From a bacterium (GTDB lineage Bacteria; Fidelibacterota; UBA2242): 12,987 nt of DNA. Of the stretch, positions 1 through 6,582 are shown in pieces. The stretch covers positions 1 through 12,987 of the forward strand of contig JAHIOG010000157.1 of the NCBI GenBank assembly GCA_018895675.1, written 5' to 3'. The translations under genes and the position numbers were made by a program. Every line of letters begins with the position of its first letter. Position 1 is the first letter of the stretch. The notes under the pieces were generated by a model. It ran no database searches. It was not told where the DNA came from and saw only the letters and a list, made by a program, of their open reading frames with translations.

Positions 1-1182
1 AACCTCTTTACCAAGCAGATCGTAAATCGTTAAATCAATTCGATCATCCTCAGACAGCTGATATTTGATAACAGTTTCCGGATTAAATGGATTAGGATAG
101 TTTTGAAAAAGGGTTAAAGTCTGCGGAATCTGTAAAGCAGGCACAGTACTAGAGATTTTTGATGGATCGAGAACTACATGTTTAATCCGCTCTCGCTTAT
201 AGGTATAGGTTATATGAACTAATCCATCTTTCGTCTGAATCACTGCAGGATATGAGTACTCACCCGATTGAACTTCCAGAGTTAAGACCATTTTCCATGT
301 ATTACCTCCATCAGAAGAGAGAGCGACGTTGAGAGGTGTTCGAGCAGTTTTCGTGTGGTTGTAAACCAGAAGAATTCGTCCATCGCTTAAGCCAACGGCA
401 TCAATTCCAGCATCGGGATTAGGTAATTCTATAGCTTTTACATCTGACCAGGTTTTACCGCTGTCTTCAGAGATAGATAAGAAGATTGATCCTCCTCCCC
501 GAGGTCGACATAATAACCTTAAATTGTTTTCAGGGTCGAAGAAAAGCGTAGGCTGGATCAATCCGTACGGTTCGTCGGGTTCACCTATGGGACCATATTT
601 ATTCCAAGTTTTACAACTATCATTTGTGATTTCAATCCAGCAAGCCCAAGCATACAAACTTTCAACTGAAGAACCGCACACAAGCGATCCATTTCCCAAA
701 AGGAGCGGTTTATTTTTAATTGGACCGAGAATTCCATCAGGTAATAATTCTTCCCCAGACCAGGATTTGCCCCCATCCGTTGATCGCTTGAACAACCCAT
801 GCCAAAGACGAGGATTAGGTCCCACTTTGTAAAAGAGAAGCAATTCACCAGACGGCATTTGAAAGAGTACCGGATTCCAACAGGGAGACTCTTCATCCGA
901 AGCAACTTCTATAGGTTCAGACCAAGATTCTTCTTCCCATCGCGACAGCCAAATACCAACATTACTGACACCTTCTGCCGTTCCGCTAAACCAGGCTACC
1001 AACAAAATGCCAGGTTCAACTTCAATAATAGTCGAAGCATGATTACAGTGATGAAAAGGTGTTTGAGGAAGGAGTTCTTCCTTCACAATAATACCAGAAC
1101 CTTCTTGACATAGAGCGGTAATAACTAACAAACTCAATAACAAAAAAATCCGGGAAATATCTAACACAATAAATTTCTTCAT
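1..1182 (-). CDS. Secreted BNR/Asp-box sialidase-like protein with T9SS sorting domain, C-terminus cut by window edge
   Basis: The frame is open from an ATG at 1182 to the window edge, giving 394 codons. A hydrophobic signal peptide covers about residues 1-25, ending near ITALCQ. Four Asp boxes of the S-x-D-x-G-x-T-W type are visible: STDGGKSW (134-141), TNDSCKTW (186-193, degenerate), SEDSGKTW (238-245) and SSDGGNTW (289-296), as in a BNR beta-propeller. The conserved style (WFSGTAEG, SPCWNPVLFQ, FYKVGPNPR, GPIKNKPLLL, LLVYNHT) resembles the predicted-neuraminidase family COG4692/BNR_2. I see no F/YRIP motif, so true sialidase activity is unproven; another glycosidase or lyase role is possible. 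From about residue 352 the text LFQNYPNPFNPETVIKY begins a T9SS type A sorting domain, cut at GKEV, so the product should be exported to the cell surface or medium. It lies 41 bp behind lacI in the same orientation and is probably the last gene shown of that operon. Confidence 0.88.
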   Translation of the reverse strand, partial: MKKFIVLDISRIFLLLSLLVITALCQEGSGIIVKEELLPQTPFHHCNHASTIIEVEPGILLVAWFSGTAEGVSNVGIWLSRWEEESWSEPIEVASDEESPCWNPVLFQMPSGELLLFYKVGPNPRLWHGLFKRSTDGGKSWSGEELLPDGILGPIKNKPLLLGNGSLVCGSSVESLYAWACWIEITNDSCKTWNKYGPIGEPDEPYGLIQPTLFFDPENNLRLLCRPRGGGSIFLSISEDSGKTWSDVKAIELPNPDAGIDAVGLSDGRILLVYNHTKTARTPLNVALSSDGGNTWKMVLTLEVQSGEYSYPAVIQTKDGLVHITYTYKRERIKHVVLDPSKISSTVPALQIPQTLTLFQNYPNPFNPETVIKYQLSEDDRIDLTIYDLLGKEV

Positions 1183-1223
1183 GACTACTTCTGATCTTTG
1201 AGCATTGCTTGATTCATTTTTAA

Positions 1224-2252
1224 TCATGCAGATTGGCGAATTATTAGCTCCGGCTTAAAGATTTTTTGGCAAGAAGCTACTTTTTCACCACTAAGTAATT
1301 TTTTCAGGCTCTCTATCGCATAAACACCAACCTGATAAGTTGGTTGTCGAACTGTTGTTAATTGGGGGTCAAAATACGAAGCAATAGGCAAATCGTCATA
1401 TCCTACCACAGAGACATCGTCAGGGACAGTAAATCCTTTTTCCCTCAGCGCTTTTATAACTCCGATGCTACGTAAATCACTGGTACAAAATACCGCATCA
1501 AATTCTTTTCCCCGCTTAAAAAACTCCACCATTGCATGGTAGCCACCCTTTTCATCCATCTCTTCTGCATCAATAACCAAATCGGGGTCAAATGGACTAC
1601 TAAATTCCTCAATCGCTTTTCGATATCCAAATAACCTGCTCTTTGAAACCATTTGTCCCTTCAAACCACTCACTAAAACAATGCGACTACGACCACGTTC
1701 AATCAAATACCTTGTAGCTTCAAAAGAGCCGGCAATATTATCTGTCCAGACCGAGCATTGTAAGTCTGTTTGTGGAAGGTATTCTCCTAAAACAACCAGC
1801 GGAACATTGGCTTTAGTTAATTCTTTTACTCTGTTATCATCTTCTAAATAATCTAAAATTATTGCTGCCGACGCAGCGTGATTTTGGATAAGTGCGTGGT
1901 AATCCTTGAAAACATTATTATCCGCTTCTCCCACTGATAAAACAAACCGATAATCGGTATCGATAGACTCATCGTGAAGTGCTCGCATAATCTCGGCATA
2001 GTAAGAATTCAGTGCAATCGACTGTAATACTGACGGAACACCCATAATTAATATGTTATTACTCGGCTCTTTCTTAGCAACAAGACTTCTGGCATAAACA
2101 TTCGGGTAATAATTCATCTCTTTTGCTACACGAGAAACCAATTCTCTGGTTTTAAGAGAAATATCTTCATATCCGCCCAGCGCTCTGGAAACGGTTGGAA
2201 TGGATAGTCCTAAACGTTTTGAAATATCTTTAAGAGTGGTTTTTTTATCCAT
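1224..2252 (-). CDS. LacI/GalR-family transcriptional regulator
   Basis: This is a cytoplasmic sugar-responsive repressor of 342 residues, the normal family length. The N-terminal helix-turn-helix is clear: TLKDISKRLGLSIPTVSRAL (about residues 6-25). The hinge region follows (NYYPNVYARSLVAKK), then a periplasmic-binding-protein-like effector domain with GFTVPDDVSVVGYDDLPIAS and the typical end TTVRQPTYQVGVYAIESL. I chose the ATG at 2252. The frame extends five codons to a TTG at 2267, but that start would lie inside an operator-like sequence and has no ribosome binding site. The gene starts 29 bp behind the metallophosphoesterase and is followed 41 bp later by the sialidase-like gene. Two matching palindromes, at 3694-3713 and 2263-2278, are its likely binding sites, which implies control of its own operon. 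The effector is unknown; a sugar released by the neighbouring secreted enzymes is the obvious guess. Confidence 0.95.
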   Translation of the reverse strand: MDKKTTLKDISKRLGLSIPTVSRALGGYEDISLKTRELVSRVAKEMNYYPNVYARSLVAKKEPSNNILIMGVPSVLQSIALNSYYAEIMRALHDESIDTDYRFVLSVGEADNNVFKDYHALIQNHAASAAIILDYLEDDNRVKELTKANVPLVVLGEYLPQTDLQCSVWTDNIAGSFEATRYLIERGRSRIVLVSGLKGQMVSKSRLFGYRKAIEEFSSPFDPDLVIDAEEMDEKGGYHAMVEFFKRGKEFDAVFCTSDLRSIGVIKALREKGFTVPDDVSVVGYDDLPIASYFDPQLTTVRQPTYQVGVYAIESLKKLLSGEKVASCQKIFKPELIIRQSA

Positions 2253-2262
2253 AACAATCAAG

Positions 2263-2278
2263 TCCAAAGCGTTTTAGA
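2263..2278 (-). promoter_or_regulatory. Second LacI-type operator-like site just before lacI
   Basis: On the minus strand the site reads TCTAAAACGCTTTGGA. It matches the core of the perfect palindrome at 3696-3711 in 14 of 16 positions and keeps the central CG. It covers the gap between the metallophosphoesterase stop and the lacI ATG. I see no convincing -35/-10 pair beside it, so it may act as an auxiliary operator, a looping partner or a transcription roadblock. A chance match is possible but unlikely in this position. Confidence 0.5.
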
Positions 2279-2281
2279 CAT

Positions 2282-3502
2282 TTATTGTTGTCCAACTTCA
2301 TAGAAAAACACGTCTTTTTCAACAAACGTATTTTCCGCTGTTCGACTTTTAAAAGTCATAGTTACTGTCATCCCATCAATTTCAACAACTAAATAACCAT
2401 AATTCCTGATATGCTTTACTCTTTCTACGTTACTCTCTACATAGCCGCCGCCTACATCCACCCAATGCAATGGAGCGCCACCCGTCCCGACTATGAATTG
2501 ATGAAACCATTCCCCATCAATATTAATCTTTGCATGATCATAAACATGGTCATGCCCGCAAAAATAGGTTTTCCCCCCGGCGTTTATTATGCTATTTATA
2601 AATACATCACGCTCTGTTATGTAATCATCAAGACAATCGCTATGTCCTCCTGAAAGAGCATAGGCAGGCTCATGAGCGGTAACAAATAAATGAGGCACAT
2701 TCTTTTTCGTTAAAACCGTATCTAACCATGATTGATTAACTCGACTCTGATTATTCTCGATATAAACGTCAATACACACAAACAAAGCATTTTCATATTC
2801 AACGTAGTATGTAAGATTTTTCTCCCCTTCGGGACCGTTATTGGGTAAATCATATTTACCGGTAAAGACATCGTTCCATGCCTGAATACATAAACTATAG
2901 TCTTTATTCTCGTGATTGCCTCTTACAGGATAAACCTGAATTCCTGCGTCAAGAAGCGGTTCCATAAATGTACTAACCCAATTATTAAGTTGCGCAAGAT
3001 GAGTATCGTAAAATGGCTTTCCGTCAACGAGGTCCCCTGCAAAGAGGACTAATTTGGCTTCCTCATCAATAATTGCCGCGGCGATTTCGCTCAAAATAGA
3101 GGCATTTATACCGTTATCACTTCCTCTACTATCATTAACAGCGACAAACCTCCACGGTTCTCCAGCATAAGTGAAAACTGCGGTGACAGTAGTATTGGTA
3201 TCAATTAGAGTGATGGTTATAGGATTATCAACGGCAACAAGAGAATTTTCCCATCTATCAAATGCCCACCTTTCATTTGCAATGGCTGTCAATCTAACGG
3301 TATCTTTATTCATATAAGGTCCGGGCGGATCAACAGTTACTGTGCCTTTACCAATAGTATTAATCGTCAGAGTACAAGTATATAAATTGTCATTTTCAAA
3401 TACTTCAGAATCGCAATATCTTCCAGACAGCGTTATAAATATGGCTGTAACGAGGAAGATAAAAAACGATATTCTCTTTAACAATTTTTGATAGATCTGC
3501 AA
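2282..3502 (-). CDS. Secreted calcineurin-like metallophosphoesterase with N-terminal InlB-type repeat
   Basis: This 406-residue exported protein has a hydrophobic signal segment at about 7-27. YC at 29-30 is not a convincing lipobox. Residues 43-112 look like a divergent InlB B-repeat/'bacterial repeat' beta domain (GKGTVTVDPPG, ANERWAFDRWE, NTTVTAVF). From about 118 a purple-acid-phosphatase-like metallophosphoesterase domain follows, with metal ligands in order: D124 (NDSRGS), D157 (GDLVDG), N196/H197 (GNHE), H277 (TAHEPAY), H317 and H319 (GHDH). The first motif is D-x-R rather than the usual D-x-H, a variant seen in some family members. Substrate is unknown; a phosphomonoester or phosphodiester outside the cytoplasm is likely. 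The start is a TTG at 3502 with AGGAAG six bases upstream; no ATG lies near the signal peptide. It is the first gene of the operon, with a LacI-type operator and promoter about 190 bp upstream. Confidence 0.9.
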   Translation of the reverse strand: MQIYQKLLKRISFFIFLVTAIFITLSGRYCDSEVFENDNLYTCTLTINTIGKGTVTVDPPGPYMNKDTVRLTAIANERWAFDRWENSLVAVDNPITITLIDTNTTVTAVFTYAGEPWRFVAVNDSRGSDNGINASILSEIAAAIIDEEAKLVLFAGDLVDGKPFYDTHLAQLNNWVSTFMEPLLDAGIQVYPVRGNHENKDYSLCIQAWNDVFTGKYDLPNNGPEGEKNLTYYVEYENALFVCIDVYIENNQSRVNQSWLDTVLTKKNVPHLFVTAHEPAYALSGGHSDCLDDYITERDVFINSIINAGGKTYFCGHDHVYDHAKINIDGEWFHQFIVGTGGAPLHWVDVGGGYVESNVERVKHIRNYGYLVVEIDGMTVTMTFKSRTAENTFVEKDVFFYEVGQQ

Positions 3503-3693
3503 GTATTGCTTCCTAAAAAATTAGATAAATCACTGAATAAATTCCTCTAACACAAAAATCTCTAAAGGACCACTTCACACCGAAAAAAACCGATAAATAT
3601 CCTCAATAAATACATTCAAACTCAAAAAGCATTTTTTCACACAAACGTGTTGCATAAAAAGAGTATTTAACATTATTGAACCATAACAGTAGT
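3503..3693 (-). other. Leader between promoter/operator and metallophosphoesterase
   Basis: About 190 bp of AT-rich DNA between the predicted -10 box and the TTG start. Apart from the ribosome binding site at 3509-3514, I see no gene, recognisable riboswitch or strong hairpin. A weak partial dyad around the CG at about 3655 (ACAAACGTGTTG) is too poor to call as a further operator. Confidence 0.4.
3509..3514 (-). promoter_or_regulatory. Ribosome binding site deciding the TTG start of the metallophosphoesterase
   Basis: On the minus strand AGGAAG lies six bases before TTG at 3502. No ATG or GTG in this frame lies close enough to leave the signal peptide intact, so this site supports initiation at TTG. 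Confidence 0.6.
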
Positions 3694-3713
3694 AATCTAA
3701 AACGTTTTAGATT
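3694..3713. promoter_or_regulatory. Perfect 20-bp LacI-family operator
   Basis: AATCTAAAACGTTTTAGATT is a perfect palindrome centred on CG, matching the known LacI/GalR operator style (AAAACGTTTT core). It lies between, and partly over, the predicted -35 and -10 hexamers of the minus-strand operon that encodes a LacI regulator. Bound repressor would block polymerase directly. A 14/16 match to its core occurs again at 2263-2278. Confidence 0.85.
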
Positions 3714-3722
3714 TTAAGTCAA
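3694..3722 (-). promoter_or_regulatory. Sigma70-like promoter of the metallophosphoesterase-lacI-sialidase operon
   Basis: On the minus strand TTGACT (3722 to 3717, five of six to TTGACA) is followed after exactly 17 bp by TAGATT (3699 to 3694, four of six to TATAAT). The LacI palindrome fills the spacer and the -10 box. The geometry fits a classical repressible promoter; the start site itself cannot be seen. Confidence 0.6.
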
Positions 3723-3883
3723 TAAAATTTTTTTATATTAAATCAAGTTGAAATCTTTATCGTTAAAATAAAAATTCCGCAGTTCCCAGCAGGAAATTGT
3801 AATCGTAAAATAGCTATGATATAAAATAACAAAGCATTCAATCTATTAAAGCCATGGGTCATCCCGATATGGATCGGCGCTCA
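3723..3883. other. AT-rich intergenic stretch, no gene seen
   Basis: No coding signal was found on either strand. The only structure noticed is a small hairpin, CCGAT-ATGG-ATCGG at 3864-3877, just downstream of the TPR remnant's stop. It could be a relic terminator of that gene but has no T-run. Confidence 0.4.
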
Positions 3884-4189
3884 CTAATTTTTACAGACTA
3901 CTTTCGATAGTAAATCGTCAGATGTAAGATTAATGAGTTTGGATAAACACCCTTGCATCTGCTCAAAATCATCAATTCTCATATAAATTTCGATCAGACA
4001 TTTTATTACATCAATAGTATCCGCTTTATTACGAAATGCCTTTTCATAACATTCCAAAGCCTCATTGATTCTACCATTCCTATAATAAAGAGATCCAGGG
4101 ATAAGTTGTATTTTATCTTCGTTAATAAGAATGTCCGTTGAAAGAGTTGTTTTACTATTTTTGATTTTTTCTGTAATATCAGATAGTTT
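3884..4189 (-). pseudogene. C-terminal remnant of a TPR-repeat protein
   Basis: On the minus strand a frame of 101 codons is open from just after a TAA (4192-4190) to a TAG at 3886-3884. It includes a TPR-like helical pair with the family spacing G-x-x-Y-x-x-x-G-x-x-x-E-A-x-x-x-Y-x-x-A (GSLYYRNGRINEALECYEKA), followed by a second weaker helical repeat (DVIKCLIEIYMRIDDFEQM). No start codon with a ribosome binding site precedes it: the first ATG lies after the TPR motif. The upstream stop cuts it off from any N-terminal part. I read it as the decayed tail of a larger TPR protein whose front has been lost. The original function cannot be told. The opposite strand here is also open in the aldehyde dehydrogenase frame, but that upstream extension lacks family similarity. 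Confidence 0.6.
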
Positions 4190-4289
4190 TTACAACCATT
4201 TGTTTGCATTATTCCAATTTAATTACTACCATTTCACTGAATATTGTGAATCTTTCTTAGGGAAACAGAAAAAAATTGAGGTGGCAATA

Positions 4290-5717
4290 ATGAAAATCTA
4301 CCAAATGTTCCTTAACGGTCAATTTTGCAAGAGAGGTGTTCTTAAAGATATTGTCCAGCCATATAACGGTAAGCCGTTCGCAAAAGTCTATTTTGGTAAT
4401 GAAGAGATTCTTGAGGAGGCGATTGATGGTGCAGAAAAAGCGTTTAAAACAATGAAATCTGCTCCCTCTCATGTTATTTCTGATATTCTAAGAAAAGTGT
4501 CGCAAAAATTGAATGCGCGATCAGAGGAATTTGCAAAAATGTTAGCGCTTGAAGCGGGCAAACCAATTAAGACGGCGCGAGGAGAAGTAAGCCGCGCTGT
4601 TCATACAATGATTTTAGGCGCTGAGGAGTGTCTTAGAATAGCCGGAGAAGTAATTCCTATGGATCAGAAACCTTATGGAGAAGGTAGGTTTGGAACGGTA
4701 ATGCGCTTTCCTCTCGGTGTGATTGGAGCGATTACCCCATTCAATTTTCCACTGAACCTGGTCGCGCATAAGCTCGCTCCTGCTTTTGCCGCAAAGAATA
4801 CGGCTGTATTAAAACCCGCATCACAGACGCCAATTTCAGCCCTTCTGCTGGCGGAACTATTTATGGAAGCGGGGCTTCCGGAGGGCGCTTTGCAGGTAAT
4901 TCCCGCCAAAGGTAGCGCCGGTGAAGTTCTTGCCCGGGACCCACGAGTCAAGCTGTTAACATTTACGGGAAGTCCGGCAATTGGCTGGCGCCTTAAGGAA
5001 TTGGCATTCCGCAAGAAAGTTGCTCTTGAGTTAGGCGGAAATGCCGGTGTGATCGTGCATTCGGATGTCGATATCGACACAGCAGTTAATTCAATTGCTA
5101 ATGCCGGCTTTTTATATGCCGGTCAAAGTTGTATATCAGTTCAGAGAGTATTTATTCATCAATCAATATATAATAAGGTCGTGGAAGGCTTGGTAAAAAT
5201 GGCTGAATCATTCAAACTTGGTGATCCGCTTGATGAAAGCAGCGACATTGGTTCTATGATAAGTGAAGATGAAGCAAAGCGTGTTGAATCTTGGGTTGCG
5301 GAAGCACTTAGTGAGGGAGCAAGGGTTTTAACAGGTGGAACGCGGGAAAGCTCTGTCTATTATCCAACTATTTTAGAAGGTTCAAAAGCCGAAATGAAAG
5401 TAAATTGCCTGGAAGTATTTGCGCCTGTCATAACCGTTACTCCTTATGAAGATTTTAAGGAAGCGGTAAAAGCTGTTGATAACTCAAAATATGGTTTGCA
5501 GGCGGGCGTATTTACAAAAGATATTGACAGAATCCGATATGCCTTTGAGAATATTGAAGTCGGCGGTGTAATCATCGGAGATGTGCCAACATACCGGATT
5601 GATCATATGCCTTACGGTGGAGTAAAGGAATCGGGAAACACAAGAGAAGGAGTGCGTTACGCGATCGAAGAGATGACCGAGCCGCGACTGATGGTTTTAA
5701 AATTTGCACAGATGTAG
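4290..5717 (+). CDS. NAD(P)-dependent aldehyde dehydrogenase family protein
   Basis: A 475-residue cytoplasmic enzyme that oxidises an aldehyde to the acid with NAD(P). Length and motifs are complete: Asn152 in ITPFNFPLN, the cofactor-binding FTGSPAIG (225-232), general base Glu247 in LELGGN, and catalytic Cys281 in AGQSCIS. Their spacing fits ALDH2-type enzymes. The C-terminal MPYGGVKESGNTREGVRYA oligomerisation region is intact. Sequence style (NLVAHKLAPAFAAKN, GQSCISVQRVFIH) suggests the ALDH21/y4uC-like or lactaldehyde/semialdehyde dehydrogenase subgroup; the substrate cannot be assigned. I chose the ATG at 4290 because GAGGTGG (4278-4284) lies five bases upstream and the protein then begins like its family (MKIYQMFLNGQF). 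The frame is open back to 4131, but that stretch is unlike any ALDH and lies opposite the TPR remnant. No metabolic partner gene is adjacent. A DUF559-like remnant follows directly in the same frame. Confidence 0.95.
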   Translation: MKIYQMFLNGQFCKRGVLKDIVQPYNGKPFAKVYFGNEEILEEAIDGAEKAFKTMKSAPSHVISDILRKVSQKLNARSEEFAKMLALEAGKPIKTARGEVSRAVHTMILGAEECLRIAGEVIPMDQKPYGEGRFGTVMRFPLGVIGAITPFNFPLNLVAHKLAPAFAAKNTAVLKPASQTPISALLLAELFMEAGLPEGALQVIPAKGSAGEVLARDPRVKLLTFTGSPAIGWRLKELAFRKKVALELGGNAGVIVHSDVDIDTAVNSIANAGFLYAGQSCISVQRVFIHQSIYNKVVEGLVKMAESFKLGDPLDESSDIGSMISEDEAKRVESWVAEALSEGARVLTGGTRESSVYYPTILEGSKAEMKVNCLEVFAPVITVTPYEDFKEAVKAVDNSKYGLQAGVFTKDIDRIRYAFENIEVGGVIIGDVPTYRIDHMPYGGVKESGNTREGVRYAIEEMTEPRLMVLKFAQM

Positions 5718-5939
5718 GATTATCGAAAATTTAAAGGGGATGCAGATTATGAACATCGAAAACGTCTTGAATCCCTTGGACTTAAGTTTTTAAGATTTTC
5801 GGACATTGATGTGAAAAAGAATATGGAGGAAGTATTAGAAGGTATTAGAAATTAGATTGAGGAGTATGAAAGAGATTATTCCTTCGGTGAAGAGAGTAAC
5901 ACACCCCGTCCGGCAGCTGCCGGACACCCCTCTTTTTAG
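5718..5939 (+). pseudogene. DUF559-like (Vsr-type endonuclease fold) C-terminal remnant
   Basis: Immediately after the aldehyde dehydrogenase TAG, in the same frame, the translation reads DYRKFKGDADYEHRKRLESL, then GLKFLRFSDIDVKKNMEEVL and EGIRN. This matches the C-terminal half of DUF559 proteins (typical form Y-D-x-x-R-x-x-x-L-E-x-x-G-x-x-x-x-R-F, then D-V, then an amphipathic helix). A TAG at 5853-5855 interrupts it just where these proteins usually have Trp; the frame continues as IEEYERDYS into the hairpin cluster. The N-terminal half, with the start and the usual FxRQ-type region, is missing, and no start codon or ribosome binding site is present. It is therefore a truncated, dead copy. 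The intact family is about 110-130 residues. I infer that an insertion or recombination left this tail behind the ALDH gene. Confidence 0.65.
5908..5925. repeat. Perfect 18-bp palindrome
   Basis: GTCCGGCAGCTGCCGGAC is perfectly self-complementary and much more GC-rich than its surroundings. It is the first of three adjacent hairpins behind the DUF559 remnant and is probably part of a dispersed intergenic repeat. Confidence 0.6.
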
Positions 5940-5944
5940 AGGGG
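5927..5944. repeat. Hairpin CCCCTCT-tttt-AGAGGGG
   Basis: A perfect 7-bp stem with a four-base loop follows the palindrome at 5908-5925 by one base. It could also end transcription from the aldehyde dehydrogenase, though no T-run follows the stem. Confidence 0.55.
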
Positions 5945-5955
5945 AATATCAAAAA

Positions 5956-5987
5956 TCCCCCTTAGTAAGGGGGAATAAAAAGGGGGA
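5956..5987. repeat. TCCCCCTTA/TAAGGGGGA hairpin repeat with an extra arm
   Basis: TCCCCCTTA and TAAGGGGGA form a perfect 9-bp stem around a single G (5956-5974). A second GGGGGA at 5982-5987 could replace the right arm in an alternative fold. Similar C-run/G-run units occur widely as intergenic repeats in bacterial genomes, often near DUF559 genes as I recall; here that link is an inference. It may also help end transcription of the upstream gene. Confidence 0.55.
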
Positions 5988-6063
5988 TGTTCTGTTGAAT
6001 TCTAAAGATTTATTTATATGCGAAACTTAAATTATTAACGTTTCGTAATATAAGGAGGAAGCA

Positions 6064-6483
6064 ATGAAGTTTACACATATTGTCTTATGTGCCATAATTT
6101 TAATCAATTTCGGATGTGATTTAGTGGAAAAAGTGGATGAAGCCATCATCGATGTATCGGGAAAAGTTACGGACGAGGGACAGGTTGTTGAAGGCGCGAT
6201 AGTATTATTAATAGAAAGTGCAGATGTATCGGAGGGACTTGGTCTCGCTAATGGAAGTATTACAGACAGTAATGGTCGTTACGTGATATTGAATGTAGAT
6301 GCAGGCGACTATTATGTTCTTGCTGTGGAGGATCGAAATGACAATTTTGAATTTGATGCTGACGCCGACAGGTTAGGATTTTATGGCGTGAACCCGGGTA
6401 CTCTTGATATTACACCTGACAGAATAACTGTTTCTGACCTGGATATTGAAGACATCGACATAGTAGATTTATATTCTTTATAA
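6064..6483 (+). CDS. Small secreted lipoprotein-like protein with carboxypeptidase-regulatory-like beta domain
   Basis: A 139-residue exported protein. The start is firm: TAAGGAGG (6051-6058) lies five bases before the ATG. A short signal peptide leads to Cys18 (ILINFGC). The lipobox is imperfect (Asn at -3), so lipidation is likely but not certain. Residues of about 30-90 look like a CarboxypepD_reg/Ig-like beta-sandwich (DVSGKVTDEGQVVEGAIVLL, SNGRYVILNVDAGDYYVLAV). This is followed by an acidic loop, DRNDNFEFDADAD, that resembles a calcium-binding turn, and a very acidic tail. Such proteins usually sit on the outer membrane or cell surface as small structural or binding modules. It stands alone on the plus strand, convergent with the membrane-protein gene downstream. 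No enzymatic motif is visible. Confidence 0.8.
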   Translation: MKFTHIVLCAIILINFGCDLVEKVDEAIIDVSGKVTDEGQVVEGAIVLLIESADVSEGLGLANGSITDSNGRYVILNVDAGDYYVLAVEDRNDNFEFDADADRLGFYGVNPGTLDITPDRITVSDLDIEDIDIVDLYSL

Positions 6484-6538
6484 ATCATTTAGCCGGTTGC
6501 AGAGCACAGCCATGCAATCAGATTTTTATCAAAGTAGC

Positions 6539-6556
6539 CCCATGTTTCAACATGGG
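6539..6556. repeat. REP-like hairpin CCCATGTT-TC-AACATGGG between convergent genes
   Basis: A perfect 8-bp stem with a two-base loop, preceded by GTAG and followed by AAGG. The GTAGCCC-stem-GGGAAGG layout resembles short dispersed hairpins of the IS200/REP-associated type. It lies in the 99-bp gap between convergent genes and may serve as a two-way terminator, although neither side has a long T-run. Confidence 0.5.
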
Positions 6557-6582
6557 AAGGTCAGATAAGAAGTTATTTTAAA

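Noticed and set aside
585..1113. Several open frames of about 100 codons overlapping the sialidase-like gene on both strands
   Set aside because: They are shadows of the frame open from 1182 to the window edge, which has the signal peptide, Asp boxes and sorting domain.
2344..2357. Perfect palindrome GACTTTTAAAAGTC
   Set aside because: It lies inside the metallophosphoesterase coding region and lacks the CG-centred LacI core; it is probably a chance result of codon choice.
4233..4250. Inverted repeat TTCAC-8-GTGAA upstream of the aldehyde dehydrogenase, and a weak TTGCAT-17-TACCAT promoter at 4204-4232
   Set aside because: The arms are only 5 bp and the hexamers match poorly in AT-rich DNA, so neither rises above chance.
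4131..4289. Possible N-terminal hydrophobic extension of the aldehyde dehydrogenase
   Set aside because: The extra 53 codons are unlike any aldehyde dehydrogenase, lie opposite the TPR remnant, and a strong ribosome binding site precedes the ATG at 4290.
6021..6045. CGAAAC...GTTTCG inverted repeat before the small lipoprotein gene
   Set aside because: The arms are 6 bp with a 13-base AT-rich gap. It could be a regulator site, but nothing supports it beyond the short match.
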